DNA of 64,000 nt from Cenarchaeum symbiont of Oopsacas minuta (GCA_029948415.1 JAJIZT010000003.1:62001-126000); one strand, 5' to 3'; counted from the stretch's first letter, positions 36,356 to 46,310 are shown. A program made the numbers and translations. Notes: generated by a model from the sequence alone, not told the origin.

Positions 36356-38263
36356 CTATAAATTCTTTTTATTGCATCTTGATTGTAATTTTTTATTTAG
36401 CAATTTGTTAATCATTTGACCACTTGTCTTACCACGCATTTTTTTCATAGCAATTCCCATAAGTGGATTCAAAGCTCTCATTCCTTGTTTGTCGATAATC
36501 GCTGTATTTTCCAAGAGTAACGCATCAAGAATCATAGAGACCTCGTCATCTGATATGGAATCTGCTGTAATATCTTTGACTGCATTTTGTACTGAAGAAT
36601 ATTTACCAGACATTAGATCAGAGAATATAATCTCTACTGATTCTTTTGAAATTTTACCTGTGTCAAGAATTTCAAAAACTTCCATGATGGATTCTACACC
36701 AAGATTTGATACATCCATACCGCTTCTTTGAAGACTAGTTATAGTAGAACACAGAGAAGATGCAACAAAATTTGCCGATAGAGTATCATGACGTGTACAA
36801 ATTTTTTCAAACGTTTCAAAGTATTCTGAACTGAATATTTGTTCTGCAAGCTGCAAATTTAGACCGTATTTTTTACCAAATTCATCCAATGCTTTATCCC
36901 AAGGTTTTGGAATACAGTTTTGAGCATATTCTAGATCTAATGATGTAACAACAATAGATGGAACATCAGTCTCTGGATACATCCTTGAAGAGCCAGGACG
37001 TGGACGAAGAAAAATCGTTCTCCCATCCTGCATAGATAGTCTAGTTTCTGCTATGACTCCATCAAATGCCAAATTTACTCTAGATATAATCTGCGATACT
37101 ATTATATCCATTTTTAAAGGCGGAGATGCAACAAGAATAAATCCGTCAGAGACATCTGCATCAATTTTGGACAATATGATCTCTACATCTGTTTGTTCAA
37201 TACCATAGTTTGGCAACTCGTCGGAATGAAACACGCCCCCAATTCCATAAGATTTTACTCTCTGAGCAATCTCGGCTCCTAGTCTAATTCCCTTGTATGG
37301 GCTGTATCCAAACATGCCAGAATATTTGGGAAATTTTATCGCCACTATCTTGTCTCCATTTTGAAGCATTTTTTGTACTAGCTTTGAGGTACAACCTGAC
37401 ATGTACTCTGTAACATCTATGGCTTTGCTATCTATAGTACTGCATTTGGAGTCTGAGAGTTTTTTGGCTATCTTGCATAGCCCATCCTGACGCATAGCTT
37501 CATACTCTATGGTCTTTTCAAGCTGTTCAAGCTGTTGCACTCCTTTGATCTCCACTATCGGGCCATCTCTAATCGAGACGTTTACATCCTGACGTATCGT
37601 TCCAAGCCCTCTTGCTACTCGGCGCGTAGATCTGAGTAGTCTTCCAAGGTAGAGTGCAATCTCACGTATTTGGTGCGGTTCTGCACTTATCGGGTCTAGC
37701 GCGATCTCGATCAGCGGTATACCTAGTCTCTCAAGACCATATTTGCGTATGCCATCTTTATCTTCTAAAAGTTTTGCCGCATCTTCTTCTAGATATATGG
37801 TCTGGACACCAACCGTACGACCTGAAACATCAATCTTGCCCCCTTGAGAGATTAGCATAGTTCTTTGGAATCCAGACGTGTTTGAACCGTCTATGACCAT
37901 CTTACGCATGGGAAATATCTCTGCAAATATGTTTGATTTTAGAGCTGCAGCTATAATAAACACTGTTTTTTTTGCTTCCATGTCAACCTCACAAGGTGGC
38001 TCTTCATCGCGTTCTACTAGACAGCTGTTTTTAGGATTTGCAAAATATGTGATGACTTTTTCTTTACCACTCTCAAATATTGCTGCAGGATCGTATTCAC
38101 CAAGTTCACTTTTTGAAATACGCAGTTTACGTGAAAATTGTTCTACATGTCCATCATATTCCATCTGACTACATTTACAAAAGAGCTTTCTTCCAGTGTA
38201 AAGCTGTTGATGTATCTCGAGTCCGACTTTGATCTCTATTGCTGTGTAATCTAGTTTGTCCAT
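36356..38263 (-). CDS. gatE: Glutamyl-tRNA(Gln) amidotransferase subunit E
   Basis: A 635-residue GatE, the archaeal tRNA-binding and kinase subunit that phosphorylates Glu on Glu-tRNA(Gln). The N-terminal GatB/E cradle starts EIKVGLEIHQQLYTGRKLFCKC; later motifs are GSNTSGFQRTMLISQGG and RLGIPLIEIALDPI. The GAD-type insertion (about 270-400) distinguishes GatE from GatB. A YqeY-like tail (GMRALNPLMGIAMKKMRGKTSGQMINKLL) ends the protein. Its partner GatD lies 16 kb away. The upstream gene on the same strand is an oxidoreductase with 48 nt between them. Confidence 0.94.
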   Translation of the reverse strand: MDKLDYTAIEIKVGLEIHQQLYTGRKLFCKCSQMEYDGHVEQFSRKLRISKSELGEYDPAAIFESGKEKVITYFANPKNSCLVERDEEPPCEVDMEAKKTVFIIAAALKSNIFAEIFPMRKMVIDGSNTSGFQRTMLISQGGKIDVSGRTVGVQTIYLEEDAAKLLEDKDGIRKYGLERLGIPLIEIALDPISAEPHQIREIALYLGRLLRSTRRVARGLGTIRQDVNVSIRDGPIVEIKGVQQLEQLEKTIEYEAMRQDGLCKIAKKLSDSKCSTIDSKAIDVTEYMSGCTSKLVQKMLQNGDKIVAIKFPKYSGMFGYSPYKGIRLGAEIAQRVKSYGIGGVFHSDELPNYGIEQTDVEIILSKIDADVSDGFILVASPPLKMDIIVSQIISRVNLAFDGVIAETRLSMQDGRTIFLRPRPGSSRMYPETDVPSIVVTSLDLEYAQNCIPKPWDKALDEFGKKYGLNLQLAEQIFSSEYFETFEKICTRHDTLSANFVASSLCSTITSLQRSGMDVSNLGVESIMEVFEILDTGKISKESVEIIFSDLMSGKYSSVQNAVKDITADSISDDEVSMILDALLLENTAIIDKQGMRALNPLMGIAMKKMRGKTSGQMINKLLNKKLQSRCNKKNL

Positions 38264-38311
38264 ATAGTTTGTATGAATCCGTGCAATTAAAATCTAGTCT
38301 GATAAAAATGT

Positions 38312-39235
38312 CTAAAGATATATTGCAGTTCCTTTTTGACTCGACAAGAGTGCAGCTTTGGCTATTTTTGTAACATTTACTGCTTGCTGAGGCGTAACAA
38401 CTAGTTTATTTTTGTCTTGAATTGCTCCGATAAAACTTTGTAACTCGAGTGAGAGCGGTTCTTTTTTCACAATTGGTAAAACTATGGTCTTTTCTCCACT
38501 TATTTTTACTTTTTGCGTTATAAAATCCAAAGATATTACAGCATCAGAGCATACACCTTCAAATTCTCTTACACGGAGAGGAGTGAGCCAGTTTGAAGAG
38601 ATTACGGCAACTCTATCCTTGGAAAATCCTAGCATTATTGATACAAAATCCTCGTATTTGTGATGTATGCTGCCAGCACGGGCATAAACTACTTCGGGTT
38701 CTTCATCAAACAACCACAGAGCAGTATCAATATCATGAACTGCTGTATCATAAATTATCCCAACATCCATTATATGCAATGGCATGCGATTTTTACGACG
38801 AAAATTAAAGACCAAAGGTTCGCCGTACTCTTTGTCCAACATGATCTGTTTTACAGCAGATACTGCTGGATTGAACCTCTCTATGTATCCACAAGTAAGT
38901 AGCACTCTGTTTTTTTTAGCCAATTCTGCTAGTCGCATCCCATCAGAGACTGAATATGTCATGGGTTTTTCTACAAAGACATGTTTTTTTGCTTTAATTA
39001 TATGTGAGGCGACATCAACGTGGGTAGAAGTAGGCGTGCAGACAAATGCCGCATCAAAATCTTCCCTCTTTAACAATTCGTCCACCGTATCATACGATGG
39101 AACTGTATATTTGGAAGAAAATTCTTCTCTCCTCTCAGGATTGCCATCACATATGGCACCTAGTATACCCATCTCAGATAGCACACGGGCATGATTTCTT
39201 CCCCAACCTCCAACACCAATTTGAGCTACTTTCAA
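38312..39235 (-). CDS. Gfo/Idh/MocA-family oxidoreductase
   Basis: A 307-residue NAD(P)-dependent dehydrogenase. The N-terminal Rossmann fold has VAQIGVGGWGRNHARVL, FVCTPTSTHVDVA and the family EKP motif (HVFVEKPMTYS). The C-terminal domain holds the catalytic-type GIIYDTAVHDIDTALWLF segment (D-x-x-x-H). Substrates in this family are often sugars or inositols; the one here is unknown. A role in nucleotide-sugar metabolism is suggested by the glycan genes but not shown. It lies directly upstream of gatE. Confidence 0.87.
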   Translation of the reverse strand: MKVAQIGVGGWGRNHARVLSEMGILGAICDGNPERREEFSSKYTVPSYDTVDELLKREDFDAAFVCTPTSTHVDVASHIIKAKKHVFVEKPMTYSVSDGMRLAELAKKNRVLLTCGYIERFNPAVSAVKQIMLDKEYGEPLVFNFRRKNRMPLHIMDVGIIYDTAVHDIDTALWLFDEEPEVVYARAGSIHHKYEDFVSIMLGFSKDRVAVISSNWLTPLRVREFEGVCSDAVISLDFITQKVKISGEKTIVLPIVKKEPLSLELQSFIGAIQDKNKLVVTPQQAVNVTKIAKAALLSSQKGTAIYL

Positions 39236-39344
39236 CTAAACATCACCGATAAAGTACGTATTATCATTATGTGTTAATATACAAATCCTCACATACATCT
39301 CTAGTCCATAAACAATATAACATAAACGGATAACAAAATATCTG

Positions 39345-40310
39345 TTGAAGATCATGTATATTCTTGTATTTGTTATGCTGATCTCCACATATGTGCACTA
39401 TGCTCTTGCCGAAGAGATAGTGTTTCATACAGACAACGCCGTATATTCTCCAGGAGATCCCCTCTTGGTATATGGTACAGCACATGATGATGATCCATTG
39501 ATAATAAGATTATTTGCACCAGATGGCACGATAAAAGGATTTGAGCAGATCACTGCAGATATGGATGGAACGTTTAATCATATATTGTTAATGTGGCCTG
39601 AACCATCTACAGCCTTTCCATATGGTACATATGCAATAGAAGTTCTCAGTACAACAAACGAGGGAATATTGGGAACAATTGATATTCGCTTTGGACCACA
39701 TGATGGAGATGATATTACAATATCAAGAGATGCAACAGTACTAGTTTATGCCCCAGAATCTGCAGCTGTAGGATCTCCGATACGTCTGTTTGTTCAAACA
39801 ACCAGTGATGGATTATTGATAGGTGATGATCCAAAGGATCTCTTGTCTACAACACATGTACATTTGCCAGATGGTGCTGTAGATGATATCTCTACAAATT
39901 TCATCTCTTTACACAGAGGATTGTATTACATTGACTATACACCAAAGACTCTTGGAACATATGTTTTTCATGCAGTAATGTTTTATGAAGGTACAGTATC
40001 GCATGGTTCTACAGCCACAATAGTTTTGGGTCAAGATATAGGTGGAATCTCTAATCAGATAGTGGCACTCAATACAATTTTAGATGATACTGCAGAGGAA
40101 CTTGACAGATTAAAACAAGAAGTTTCCAAATTTGGATCTACTTTGGAAAATGCCGACACAAAGATAGAATCAAGCGTAGGTTCTATCACATCGTCGGTAG
40201 GAAATATTGAAGAGGCATCTATACAGCTAAATTCTTTACTGTTTCCAATAGTAGCGTCAATTAGCATTATAGTGGCACTTCAGATAGTAATACTAGCAAG
40301 ACGAAGATAG
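39345..40310 (+). CDS. Secreted, C-terminally anchored surface protein
   Basis: A 321-residue protein with an N-terminal signal peptide (MYILVFVMLISTYVHYALA, cut plausible before EEIVFHTDN). Two beta-rich modules follow (residues about 23-130 and 135-230). A predicted coiled coil (about 240-295) leads to a C-terminal transmembrane helix with an RRR end (LLFPIVASISIIVALQIVIL). This layout fits an outward-facing, membrane-anchored sensor or structural protein. The modules resemble the Ig-like macroglobulin-type domains frequent in archaeal surface proteins, a weak impression. TTG at 39345 or ATG at 39354 could be the start. Confidence 0.7.
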   Translation: MKIMYILVFVMLISTYVHYALAEEIVFHTDNAVYSPGDPLLVYGTAHDDDPLIIRLFAPDGTIKGFEQITADMDGTFNHILLMWPEPSTAFPYGTYAIEVLSTTNEGILGTIDIRFGPHDGDDITISRDATVLVYAPESAAVGSPIRLFVQTTSDGLLIGDDPKDLLSTTHVHLPDGAVDDISTNFISLHRGLYYIDYTPKTLGTYVFHAVMFYEGTVSHGSTATIVLGQDIGGISNQIVALNTILDDTAEELDRLKQEVSKFGSTLENADTKIESSVGSITSSVGNIEEASIQLNSLLFPIVASISIIVALQIVILARRR

Positions 40311-40363
40311 GCACACGTCTGATGCTTAAGGTTGATAAATACCCAAGATCGTATGTGATATAC

Positions 40364-40783
40364 ATGGTAGCCATAGAAACGCAGTGCTCACTTGAGAGTT
40401 TTCGCAGATTCATCATAGAGAGTACATGCAGCTCGTACATACCAGAGAGCTATATGAGCGATTATGAGATATTTGCTGAAAGAGAAGCCGATTTGGGATC
40501 AATATACGTAGAAGCTGCAGACAAGCAGACTCTGAAAAAGATTAGAGATATTACATTTGTAAACGCTAGAAATGTACTAGGAGTAATATACAATTCAAAG
40601 AGCGGAAATACTGCTCTAAAATGGAGGCAGACACAAAAATACGAAGGTAAAGTAACAGGCGATGCTTCCACAAACTCTCTTTCAAACATGGCCGCAGCTA
40701 GAGTCATTACTCTCAAATGGGTGGAGAATTATGTACGTGAAAAATCCCAGCAAAAAGATCAGACAAATCCACCGACTCTATAG
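40364..40783 (+). CDS. Protein of unknown function upstream of Pelota
   Basis: About 139 residues from the ATG at 40364 (MVAIETQCSLESFRR). An ATG at 40322 is in frame, but an ATAAATAC element about 28 nt upstream of 40364 favours the later start. The protein is soluble and mixed alpha/beta with a basic end (VENYVREKSQQKDQ). It ends 11 nt before pelA, so the two are probably co-transcribed. I considered Spt5/NusG (NGN) and found no supporting motif. No family is recognised. Confidence 0.6.
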   Translation: MVAIETQCSLESFRRFIIESTCSSYIPESYMSDYEIFAEREADLGSIYVEAADKQTLKKIRDITFVNARNVLGVIYNSKSGNTALKWRQTQKYEGKVTGDASTNSLSNMAAARVITLKWVENYVREKSQQKDQTNPPTL

Positions 40784-40794
40784 TAGCACATGAA

Positions 40795-41841
40795 ATGATC
40801 GTAAAAATTATTGATTCTAATTCAATCTCCGTCAAACCCGAAGAGCCAGATGATATGGTTGCATTACGTAGGGCAATATCCATAGGCGATCGTATTGCTG
40901 GTAGCACTACTCGAGAAATAAAGCGAGAAAAAGAGAACATCAGACCTGACAAAGGGCAACGTACAAGAATAAAAATACTACTTGAATCAAAAAAAATCAC
41001 ACTCGATGGATCATTGGATCGTCTAAAAGTGGTTGGAATTATAATTGAATCAAACAACGAGTCAGTCTCACATGGTTCACATCATTCCATGCAGATCAAA
41101 ATCGATGATGCAATTACGATCACAAAGCGTACTGGATGGAAAGATGTGGAAAAAAATCTACTGGTAATGCATTCTAGCTCTTACGGTTTTGTATTGGTGG
41201 CAGTAGATACTTCAGAGTGCGGAATTGCTAGAATAAAAGGCACACGACTTGATATTCTACCAAATATTTACTCTGGTGCAAGTGGCAAGAGATACAAAAA
41301 TGCCAAAGTAAACATGGATAAATTTTACAACGATGTTATAGGAACCATCGAGTCTGTACTTAAAAAAGGCGATCAAATCATAGTCTTTGGCCCTGGCATG
41401 ACAAAAAATAGAGTTGTAAACTATATGCAAAAAGCTAAACTCTCGTGCAAGATTGCAGAGGGTATTGACGCAGGAGGTGAAGATGGAATATACGTATTTA
41501 CAAAATCCGAAGCTATGCGTGTGATAATGTCTGAGAGTAAGATTGCGCTAGCATCAAAGACAGTGGAGCAAATAATGCATCTAGCTGGAAAAAAGAGCTC
41601 AAAATTTGCCATGGGAATAAATGATGTATCTAACGCATGTGATCTTGGAGCTATAGAGACGATAATATTTTCAGACGGATTGATAAGAGGTGATGGAGAA
41701 GTGTATGCAATCAAACTTCTCAATGATGCAGAATCAAAAGGAGCAAAAGCTATAGCAGTTGATTCTACCACAGATATTGGACTGCGCGTGGAGAGTCTTG
41801 GAGGAATAGTGGCTCTTTTGCGATATTCTATAAATTACTAG
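40795..41841 (+). CDS. pelA: Ribosome rescue factor Pelota (Dom34)
   Basis: A 348-residue archaeal Pelota, which with aABCE1 splits stalled ribosomes. The N-terminal Sm-like domain (about 1-125) has MIVKIIDSNSISVKPEEPDDMVAL and RIKILLESKKITLDGSLDRLKVVG. The central eRF1-like domain starts near LLVMHSSSYGFVLVAVDTSECGIA and contains IIVFGPGMTKNRVVNYM. The C-terminal domain has GMGINDVSNACDLGAIETIIFSD-like sequence. The GGQ of eRF1 is absent, as expected. It converges on cutA with a 4-nt overlap. Confidence 0.93.
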   Translation: MIVKIIDSNSISVKPEEPDDMVALRRAISIGDRIAGSTTREIKREKENIRPDKGQRTRIKILLESKKITLDGSLDRLKVVGIIIESNNESVSHGSHHSMQIKIDDAITITKRTGWKDVEKNLLVMHSSSYGFVLVAVDTSECGIARIKGTRLDILPNIYSGASGKRYKNAKVNMDKFYNDVIGTIESVLKKGDQIIVFGPGMTKNRVVNYMQKAKLSCKIAEGIDAGGEDGIYVFTKSEAMRVIMSESKIALASKTVEQIMHLAGKKSSKFAMGINDVSNACDLGAIETIIFSDGLIRGDGEVYAIKLLNDAESKGAKAIAVDSTTDIGLRVESLGGIVALLRYSINY

Positions 41842-42146
41842 AGTACAGATTCAGTTATCCATTTCATGTATGGAATGTTTACTGATGATATGTCTATCTT
41901 TGCAATCTCTGGAACTTTGTACGGATGTGTTTTCTGTATATGGTTTACAAGTTTCTTTTTGTTCTTTGACGTGGTTTTAAAAAGAGCTAAATATTCTGAA
42001 CCGTGTTTTACATTATTCTCCCATGAATATATTGATGATATACGGATCATGTTGACACATGCTGCTAGTTTTAGTTTAACTGTATTGTTTGCTATATTTG
42101 TAATAATTTTTTTTGTAGGATATGTGGAGATTAAAATGATGGGCAT
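41838..42146 (-). CDS. cutA: CutA-like divalent-ion tolerance protein
   Basis: About 102 residues from the ATG at 42146, where the family starts (MPIILISTYPTKK); the frame is open 13 codons further upstream. The signature LKLAACVNMIRISSIYSWENNV (variant of A-A-C-V-N-x-x-x-x-x-S-x-Y-x-W) and KTHPYKVPEIAKIDI are conserved. CutA1 proteins are trimeric; their cellular role is not settled despite the copper-tolerance name. Lys- and Asn-rich codons are AT-biased. Confidence 0.9.
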   Translation of the reverse strand: MPIILISTYPTKKIITNIANNTVKLKLAACVNMIRISSIYSWENNVKHGSEYLALFKTTSKNKKKLVNHIQKTHPYKVPEIAKIDISSVNIPYMKWITESVL

Positions 42147-42185
42147 TGTATTAGATTTGTTAATTGGTACTCTTTTTTTGTTCAT

Positions 42186-42598
42186 ACAATTTAATTGATC
42201 CCATATATTATAACTGTACTAATTTGATTCTATCTAGTAAATAATTTCAGATAAACTGATATAATTTTGTATAAAAATAAATCTCTTTTTTGTAAATTTA
42301 TCTAATAACTCAGATATATGCCTGCATGATGGCTTTACAAAACAGATGGCATATTTGGTAATACACTAGTCCATATCTATCATTGAGATAATATCCAATT
42401 AATAGTGATCATTTAATCTATATGAATAATCACGAGTTTGTATTAGAATCTGTGATAATGTACTTGTATAAAATACATCTAGGCTAATGCAAGATGAACA
42501 AAAATTGTTCGCAATTGTGGCAAAAATATCGTTATATCTAGTCTAATGATGCTATAATTTTCCCAAAGAATAAATGCACTATATTTAAAATTGTCATA
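42186..42598. other. Non-coding region between cutA and the S2P protease
   Basis: 413 bp, strongly AT-rich. No tRNA, no convincing hairpin and no open frame with family motifs. The protease promoter probably lies near the end (GCTATAATTTT). Confidence 0.4.
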
Positions 42599-43795
42599 TT
42601 GCCACTTGATATACTCAAAGATAATGCGATCATCTATGTTCTAATTGCATGGGTGGTTACCATACTAGCTGCAAAGGCTCTAAAACTACAAAATCATGGA
42701 TTTGAGCTAAAACCGTACAGCCTAGTATACAAGAACAGCAACGTCCAAACAACTCTTACCAAAATTCTAGGACGTACTAGAAGAGGCATCAAGGTTTTTG
42801 CAAATGTTAGCGTTATCGCTGGATTTCTCATGATGGGATTTGCATTTTGGTTTTTGATATCAAACATATATGCATACTTTATACAACCTACTGGATTTAA
42901 CGAAGTCACCGTTCTCATACCAGGAGTGACACTCACATCATCATCTGCAATACTCAATTTCTTATTATCAATACCTATAGTACTTGTAATTCATGAAGGT
43001 GCGCACGGCATTGTAGCTACTCTTGAACGCATCAAAATAAAGACTGGGGGTTTTGCTGTGTTTATCGCAATGTTTGCTGGATTTGTGGAACCAGACGAGA
43101 AAGAATTTGATTCTGCAAAAAAAATATCAAAACTGCGCGTTATAGGAGCTGGAGCAACAGCTAATGTCATATTTGCATTTGCACTTGGAGCATTATTGCT
43201 TACAAATCCACTCTTTGCTATAATACTTCCAGAACCAATCAGAGGTGTATTTTATGAATCTCCTGATGGTGTCATGGTATTGTCGATATTGGAAGGATTT
43301 GGTGCAGAGTCAGCTGGCATTCTAGTAGGCGATATAATTGTAGAGATAAATGATGTCAAAGTCAAAAATGCGTTAGATATGCAACAAATAGATCTAGCTC
43401 CAAATGATACTGCAAGTGTTACAATTCAACGAGAAAAGGAAATGATCTCATTTGAGGTTGACATTATGACATCGCCAGATGGAGAAAGAGGATTGATTGG
43501 AATAACTCGAGATAACGCTGCATTCAAGCCAGTTATGGACTTTATAGAATGGAACAATCATGGACTATCCTTGTTTCTTTTGTGGTTGTGGATGATCTCA
43601 TTCTTTATTGGGATAATCAACATGTTACCTATGCCTATACTTGATGGTGGTAAGTTTGTGCAGATTCTTCTAGAAGATAAACTCTCTGAAAAGTCATTGA
43701 ATGTGGCCATGTGGGCAATTTACGCATTTACATTCGGATTATTCGGTCTCAACATTGCATTATCGTACATCAAATCTGGTTGGTTTACCATCTAA
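42599..43795 (+). CDS. Site-2-type membrane metalloprotease with PDZ domain
   Basis: A 398-residue M50 protease. The zinc-binding HExxH is in VLVIHEGAHGIVATLE, within a membrane helix. A second membrane cluster contains the distal ligand region (INMLPMPILDGGKFVQIL). Between them a PDZ domain (about 215-300: VLSILEGFGAESAGILVGDIIVEINDVKV) restricts substrate entry. Roughly six to seven hydrophobic segments are present. S2P enzymes cleave membrane-tethered regulators. The start is TTG; the nearest upstream ATG hits a stop. Confidence 0.9.
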   Translation: MPLDILKDNAIIYVLIAWVVTILAAKALKLQNHGFELKPYSLVYKNSNVQTTLTKILGRTRRGIKVFANVSVIAGFLMMGFAFWFLISNIYAYFIQPTGFNEVTVLIPGVTLTSSSAILNFLLSIPIVLVIHEGAHGIVATLERIKIKTGGFAVFIAMFAGFVEPDEKEFDSAKKISKLRVIGAGATANVIFAFALGALLLTNPLFAIILPEPIRGVFYESPDGVMVLSILEGFGAESAGILVGDIIVEINDVKVKNALDMQQIDLAPNDTASVTIQREKEMISFEVDIMTSPDGERGLIGITRDNAAFKPVMDFIEWNNHGLSLFLLWLWMISFFIGIINMLPMPILDGGKFVQILLEDKLSEKSLNVAMWAIYAFTFGLFGLNIALSYIKSGWFTI

Positions 43796-43838
43796 GAATG
43801 GGAATTATATTATATGCTTGTATGAAAGATAATGTCGC

Positions 43839-44744
43839 ATGAAATGTAACCAATGTGAGAATCAGGCTACATACTCTAGAAAATACTCTGGACAGTCTCT
43901 GTGCTCTGAGTGTTTTTCACAGTCTATACTACGAAAAACTGCAAAGACTATATCAAAATACAAAATGATCGAATATGGACAAAAAATATGCATTGGTGTA
44001 TCTGGAGGCAAAGACTCATTGGCACTACTTTATATTATGAACAAAATGTCGCAGACACACCATTTTGAGATAGAGGCTGCCACTATAGATGAAGGTATAC
44101 CAGGATACAGAAACGAAGCTCTCGGTATTGTAGAACAATATTGTTCAACACTTGACGTAAAACATAGGGTGTACTCGTATTCTGATCTATTTGATCTAAC
44201 ATTGGATGAGGCTCTAAAGTCAAGAGGGGATGAAAAGACAACATCGTGTGCCATATGTGGTACATTAAGACGTAGAGCACTTGATGCTGCTGCACAAGAT
44301 ATGAATGCCGATGTGGTGGCTACGGCACATAATCTAGATGATGCAGTTCAAACGTTCTTGATAAACATAATCTCAGGCGATACGGAGAGAATTATATGGC
44401 AGGATCCAAACATATCTGATTCGAACAGAATAAAACCGTTCTGTGAGATATATGAAAAGGAGATTGTTTTTTACGCATTTACAAACCAGATCCCATTTCA
44501 AACTGAACCCTGCCCGCATATGAACGAGGGAATAAGAACGCAGATCCGCAATTTTCTAAATTCTATGGAGGATACTCATAGCGGTATCAAGAACAATCTA
44601 TACAGATCGGCTTTGAAAATATCTGCACAAATGAGCCCACAAGGAAAACAAAAATCTGCTTGTGTTAAATGCGGTAGCATGTGTACTAGTACCACGTGTT
44701 CTGTATGCCAAATGCTGAAAGGACTACATGGCATACAACCCTAA
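43839..44744 (+). CDS. tRNA 2-thiolation enzyme of the TtuA/Ncs6 family
   Basis: A 301-residue ATP-pyrophosphatase. An N-terminal zinc site (MKCNQCENQATY, then CSECF) precedes the PP-loop ICIGVSGGKDSLALLYIM. The conserved catalytic cysteines of the group appear in TTSCAICGTLRRRAL. A C-terminal zinc cluster (CVKCGSMCTSTTCSVCQML) completes it. These enzymes thiolate uridine in tRNA, at U34 (Ncs6/CTU1) or U54 (TtuA), via adenylation; which applies here cannot be decided by eye. The gene is followed by SRP RNA. Confidence 0.88.
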   Translation: MKCNQCENQATYSRKYSGQSLCSECFSQSILRKTAKTISKYKMIEYGQKICIGVSGGKDSLALLYIMNKMSQTHHFEIEAATIDEGIPGYRNEALGIVEQYCSTLDVKHRVYSYSDLFDLTLDEALKSRGDEKTTSCAICGTLRRRALDAAAQDMNADVVATAHNLDDAVQTFLINIISGDTERIIWQDPNISDSNRIKPFCEIYEKEIVFYAFTNQIPFQTEPCPHMNEGIRTQIRNFLNSMEDTHSGIKNNLYRSALKISAQMSPQGKQKSACVKCGSMCTSTTCSVCQMLKGLHGIQP

Positions 44745-44776
44745 TGCAAATATACCTACAAGACGTACACAGATAC

Positions 44777-45092
44777 GGTAGTAGGTAGGATCGGGGTGCT
44801 AGCCGTGCCCTATTCTGAAACCGGCTATATGCAGAGGTCAGTAACCATTGGGTAAACTTCCAAGATTGTGGTTCCCACTTGGTGTACGGAAATGAAATCA
44901 CGCCGAGGCGGGTGGTTGCAGGATCGGGGTCATCCTAAAGGATGTTCTCTAGATTCGAATCATCGAAATGGGCTAGGTCCGGGAGGGAGCGGTTCTAAGT
45001 TGAAGCATCCACGCTTCCTCGTCAACGTGGCGGATCTTGTATGCCTTGAAACGGGGTCACTGACTTGGATTGGAACCGATGGATCTACTACC
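44777..45092 (+). ncRNA. Signal recognition particle RNA (7S)
   Basis: A roughly 316-nt RNA. The 5-prime end (GGTAGTAGGTAGGATC) can pair with the 3-prime end (GATCTACTACC). The 5-prime domain GGGTGCTAGCCGTGCCC followed by GAAACCGGCTA folds into the Alu-domain hairpins typical of archaeal SRP RNA. GGTCCGGGAGGGAGCGGTTC contains the conserved SRP54-binding loop of helix 8 (GGGAG with an AGC on the other side). A T tract ends it. GC content is clearly above the surroundings, as for stable RNAs. Short ORFs overlapping it are spurious. Ends are approximate. Confidence 0.88.
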
Positions 45093-45101
45093 ATTTTTTT
45101 A
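45093..45101 (+). terminator. T-rich terminator after SRP RNA
   Basis: A run of seven T residues follows the terminal stem of the RNA, as at archaeal intrinsic terminators. Confidence 0.5.
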
Positions 45102-45116
45102 CTAGTGCAAGAAATA

Positions 45117-45401
45117 TCAGTACAACACGTCAAATTTTTCAAACTTACCTGTATACAATTCTATGTTTGTTTGAACATAGTCAACGCGTGAATTTGCCGA
45201 TCCACAATGACACCATTCAATTACATTTGCAACATTGTGTTCATCACCTTCTACCACGGCCTCTACTCTTCCATCTTGTAAATTTCGTACCCAACCTGTG
45301 GTTTTACGTTTACGAGCAACCACTTTTAATGACTGTCTAAAAAACACACCTTGAACCTTTCCTGTTACAAAAATATGGATACGAGTTTGTTGCATAAACA
45401 T
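45117..45401 (-). CDS. Acylphosphatase
   Basis: A 94-residue acylphosphatase, hydrolysing carboxyl-phosphate bonds. The signature GKVQGVFFRQSLKVVA contains the catalytic Arg, and GWVRNLQDGRVEAVVEGD contains the catalytic Asn. It lies 28 nt after the uL2 gene on the same strand and is probably co-transcribed. The start could be the ATG two codons downstream (MQQTRIHIF). Confidence 0.95.
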   Translation of the reverse strand: MFMQQTRIHIFVTGKVQGVFFRQSLKVVARKRKTTGWVRNLQDGRVEAVVEGDEHNVANVIEWCHCGSANSRVDYVQTNIELYTGKFEKFDVLY

Positions 45402-45429
45402 TGTAAAAGAAAACGCTATAAAATTTTAC

Positions 45430-46164
45430 TTATTGTCTGCGTTCTTTTATGCGTGCTCTACCAGTCTTTCTTGCTGCAATACTACCGACCTTTGCTCCAG
45501 GAGGTGCATCTCGTGATACTGTAGAACTCTGTCCAACGTGTTGATGTCGTCCACCTCCGTGTGGATGAACGTATGCAGCTTGAGCCACACCTCTTACAAT
45601 TGGATATTTTCTTCCTCTACTACGAAATTTACGCCATTTATTGCCAGCGCTCATGAAAGGTCTTCCATTGGCTCCGCCACCAGCAAGTGTTCCTATCATG
45701 GCGCGGTTTTTTGAATTCAAAGTGGTAAATTTACCAGATTGGAGCTTTAAAACAACACCATCATCATTATGCGAAAATATAGTTGCACTAGTTCCAGCTG
45801 ATTTTATCAAAGCTCCACCATCGCCAAAATATCTTTCAACATTGCATACGGTGGTACCATCGGGTATATTTTGTATGCTAATTACATTGCCTTTTTCTAT
45901 ATTTGATTTTAATCCAAAATCAATGGTGGATCCTACCTCTGATCCAAGGATTGCAGGAACATGTGATATTGTACCATTATCAAATCTGATCTTTGCCAAA
46001 GGGGCATCACGACCTCGCTCGTGAATAATATCAACGATCGTGGCAGTATGATTCTCGGCTAGCTGGAAATTGGGATATTTTGCAACTGCGATCTTGCCAG
46101 TTGTCGTGGCTCTAAATTGTCTGCCTCCGCGACCCCTTCTACGTACTAGTGGTCTTTTACCCAT
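45430..46164 (-). CDS. rpl2: Large-subunit ribosomal protein uL2
   Basis: A 244-residue uL2 from the ATG at 46164, chosen because the family starts MGKRPLVRRRGRGGRQFRA; the frame is open 22 codons upstream. The C-terminal peptidyl-transferase-centre loop has VRGVAQAAYVHPHGGGRHQHVG with the conserved His. It is not in a visible ribosomal operon: its neighbours are acylphosphatase and the divergent cdc48, so it lies outside the usual S10 cluster order, at least in this window. Confidence 0.95.
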   Translation of the reverse strand: MGKRPLVRRRGRGGRQFRATTTGKIAVAKYPNFQLAENHTATIVDIIHERGRDAPLAKIRFDNGTISHVPAILGSEVGSTIDFGLKSNIEKGNVISIQNIPDGTTVCNVERYFGDGGALIKSAGTSATIFSHNDDGVVLKLQSGKFTTLNSKNRAMIGTLAGGGANGRPFMSAGNKWRKFRSRGRKYPIVRGVAQAAYVHPHGGGRHQHVGQSSTVSRDAPPGAKVGSIAARKTGRARIKERRQ

Positions 46165-46310
46165 GAATCTCTGTGTTATTTCAACTGATTTTAAGCTTGT
46201 GAGTGTGGCATATTCTGTGAGGCATAGCATATATGGTATTAGATTAAAGATACAACTCTAGTATGACTAGCCAAATGCCTACATATTCTGAAAAATTACT
46301 CCACTAAAGA

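Noticed and set aside
40322-40783. Possible Spt5/NusG identity for the gene before pelA
   Set aside because: The NGN and KOW motifs are absent, so the protein was left unassigned.
44868-45191. A 107-codon frame over the SRP RNA
   Set aside because: The region folds as 7S RNA with conserved helix 8; the translation has no protein character.
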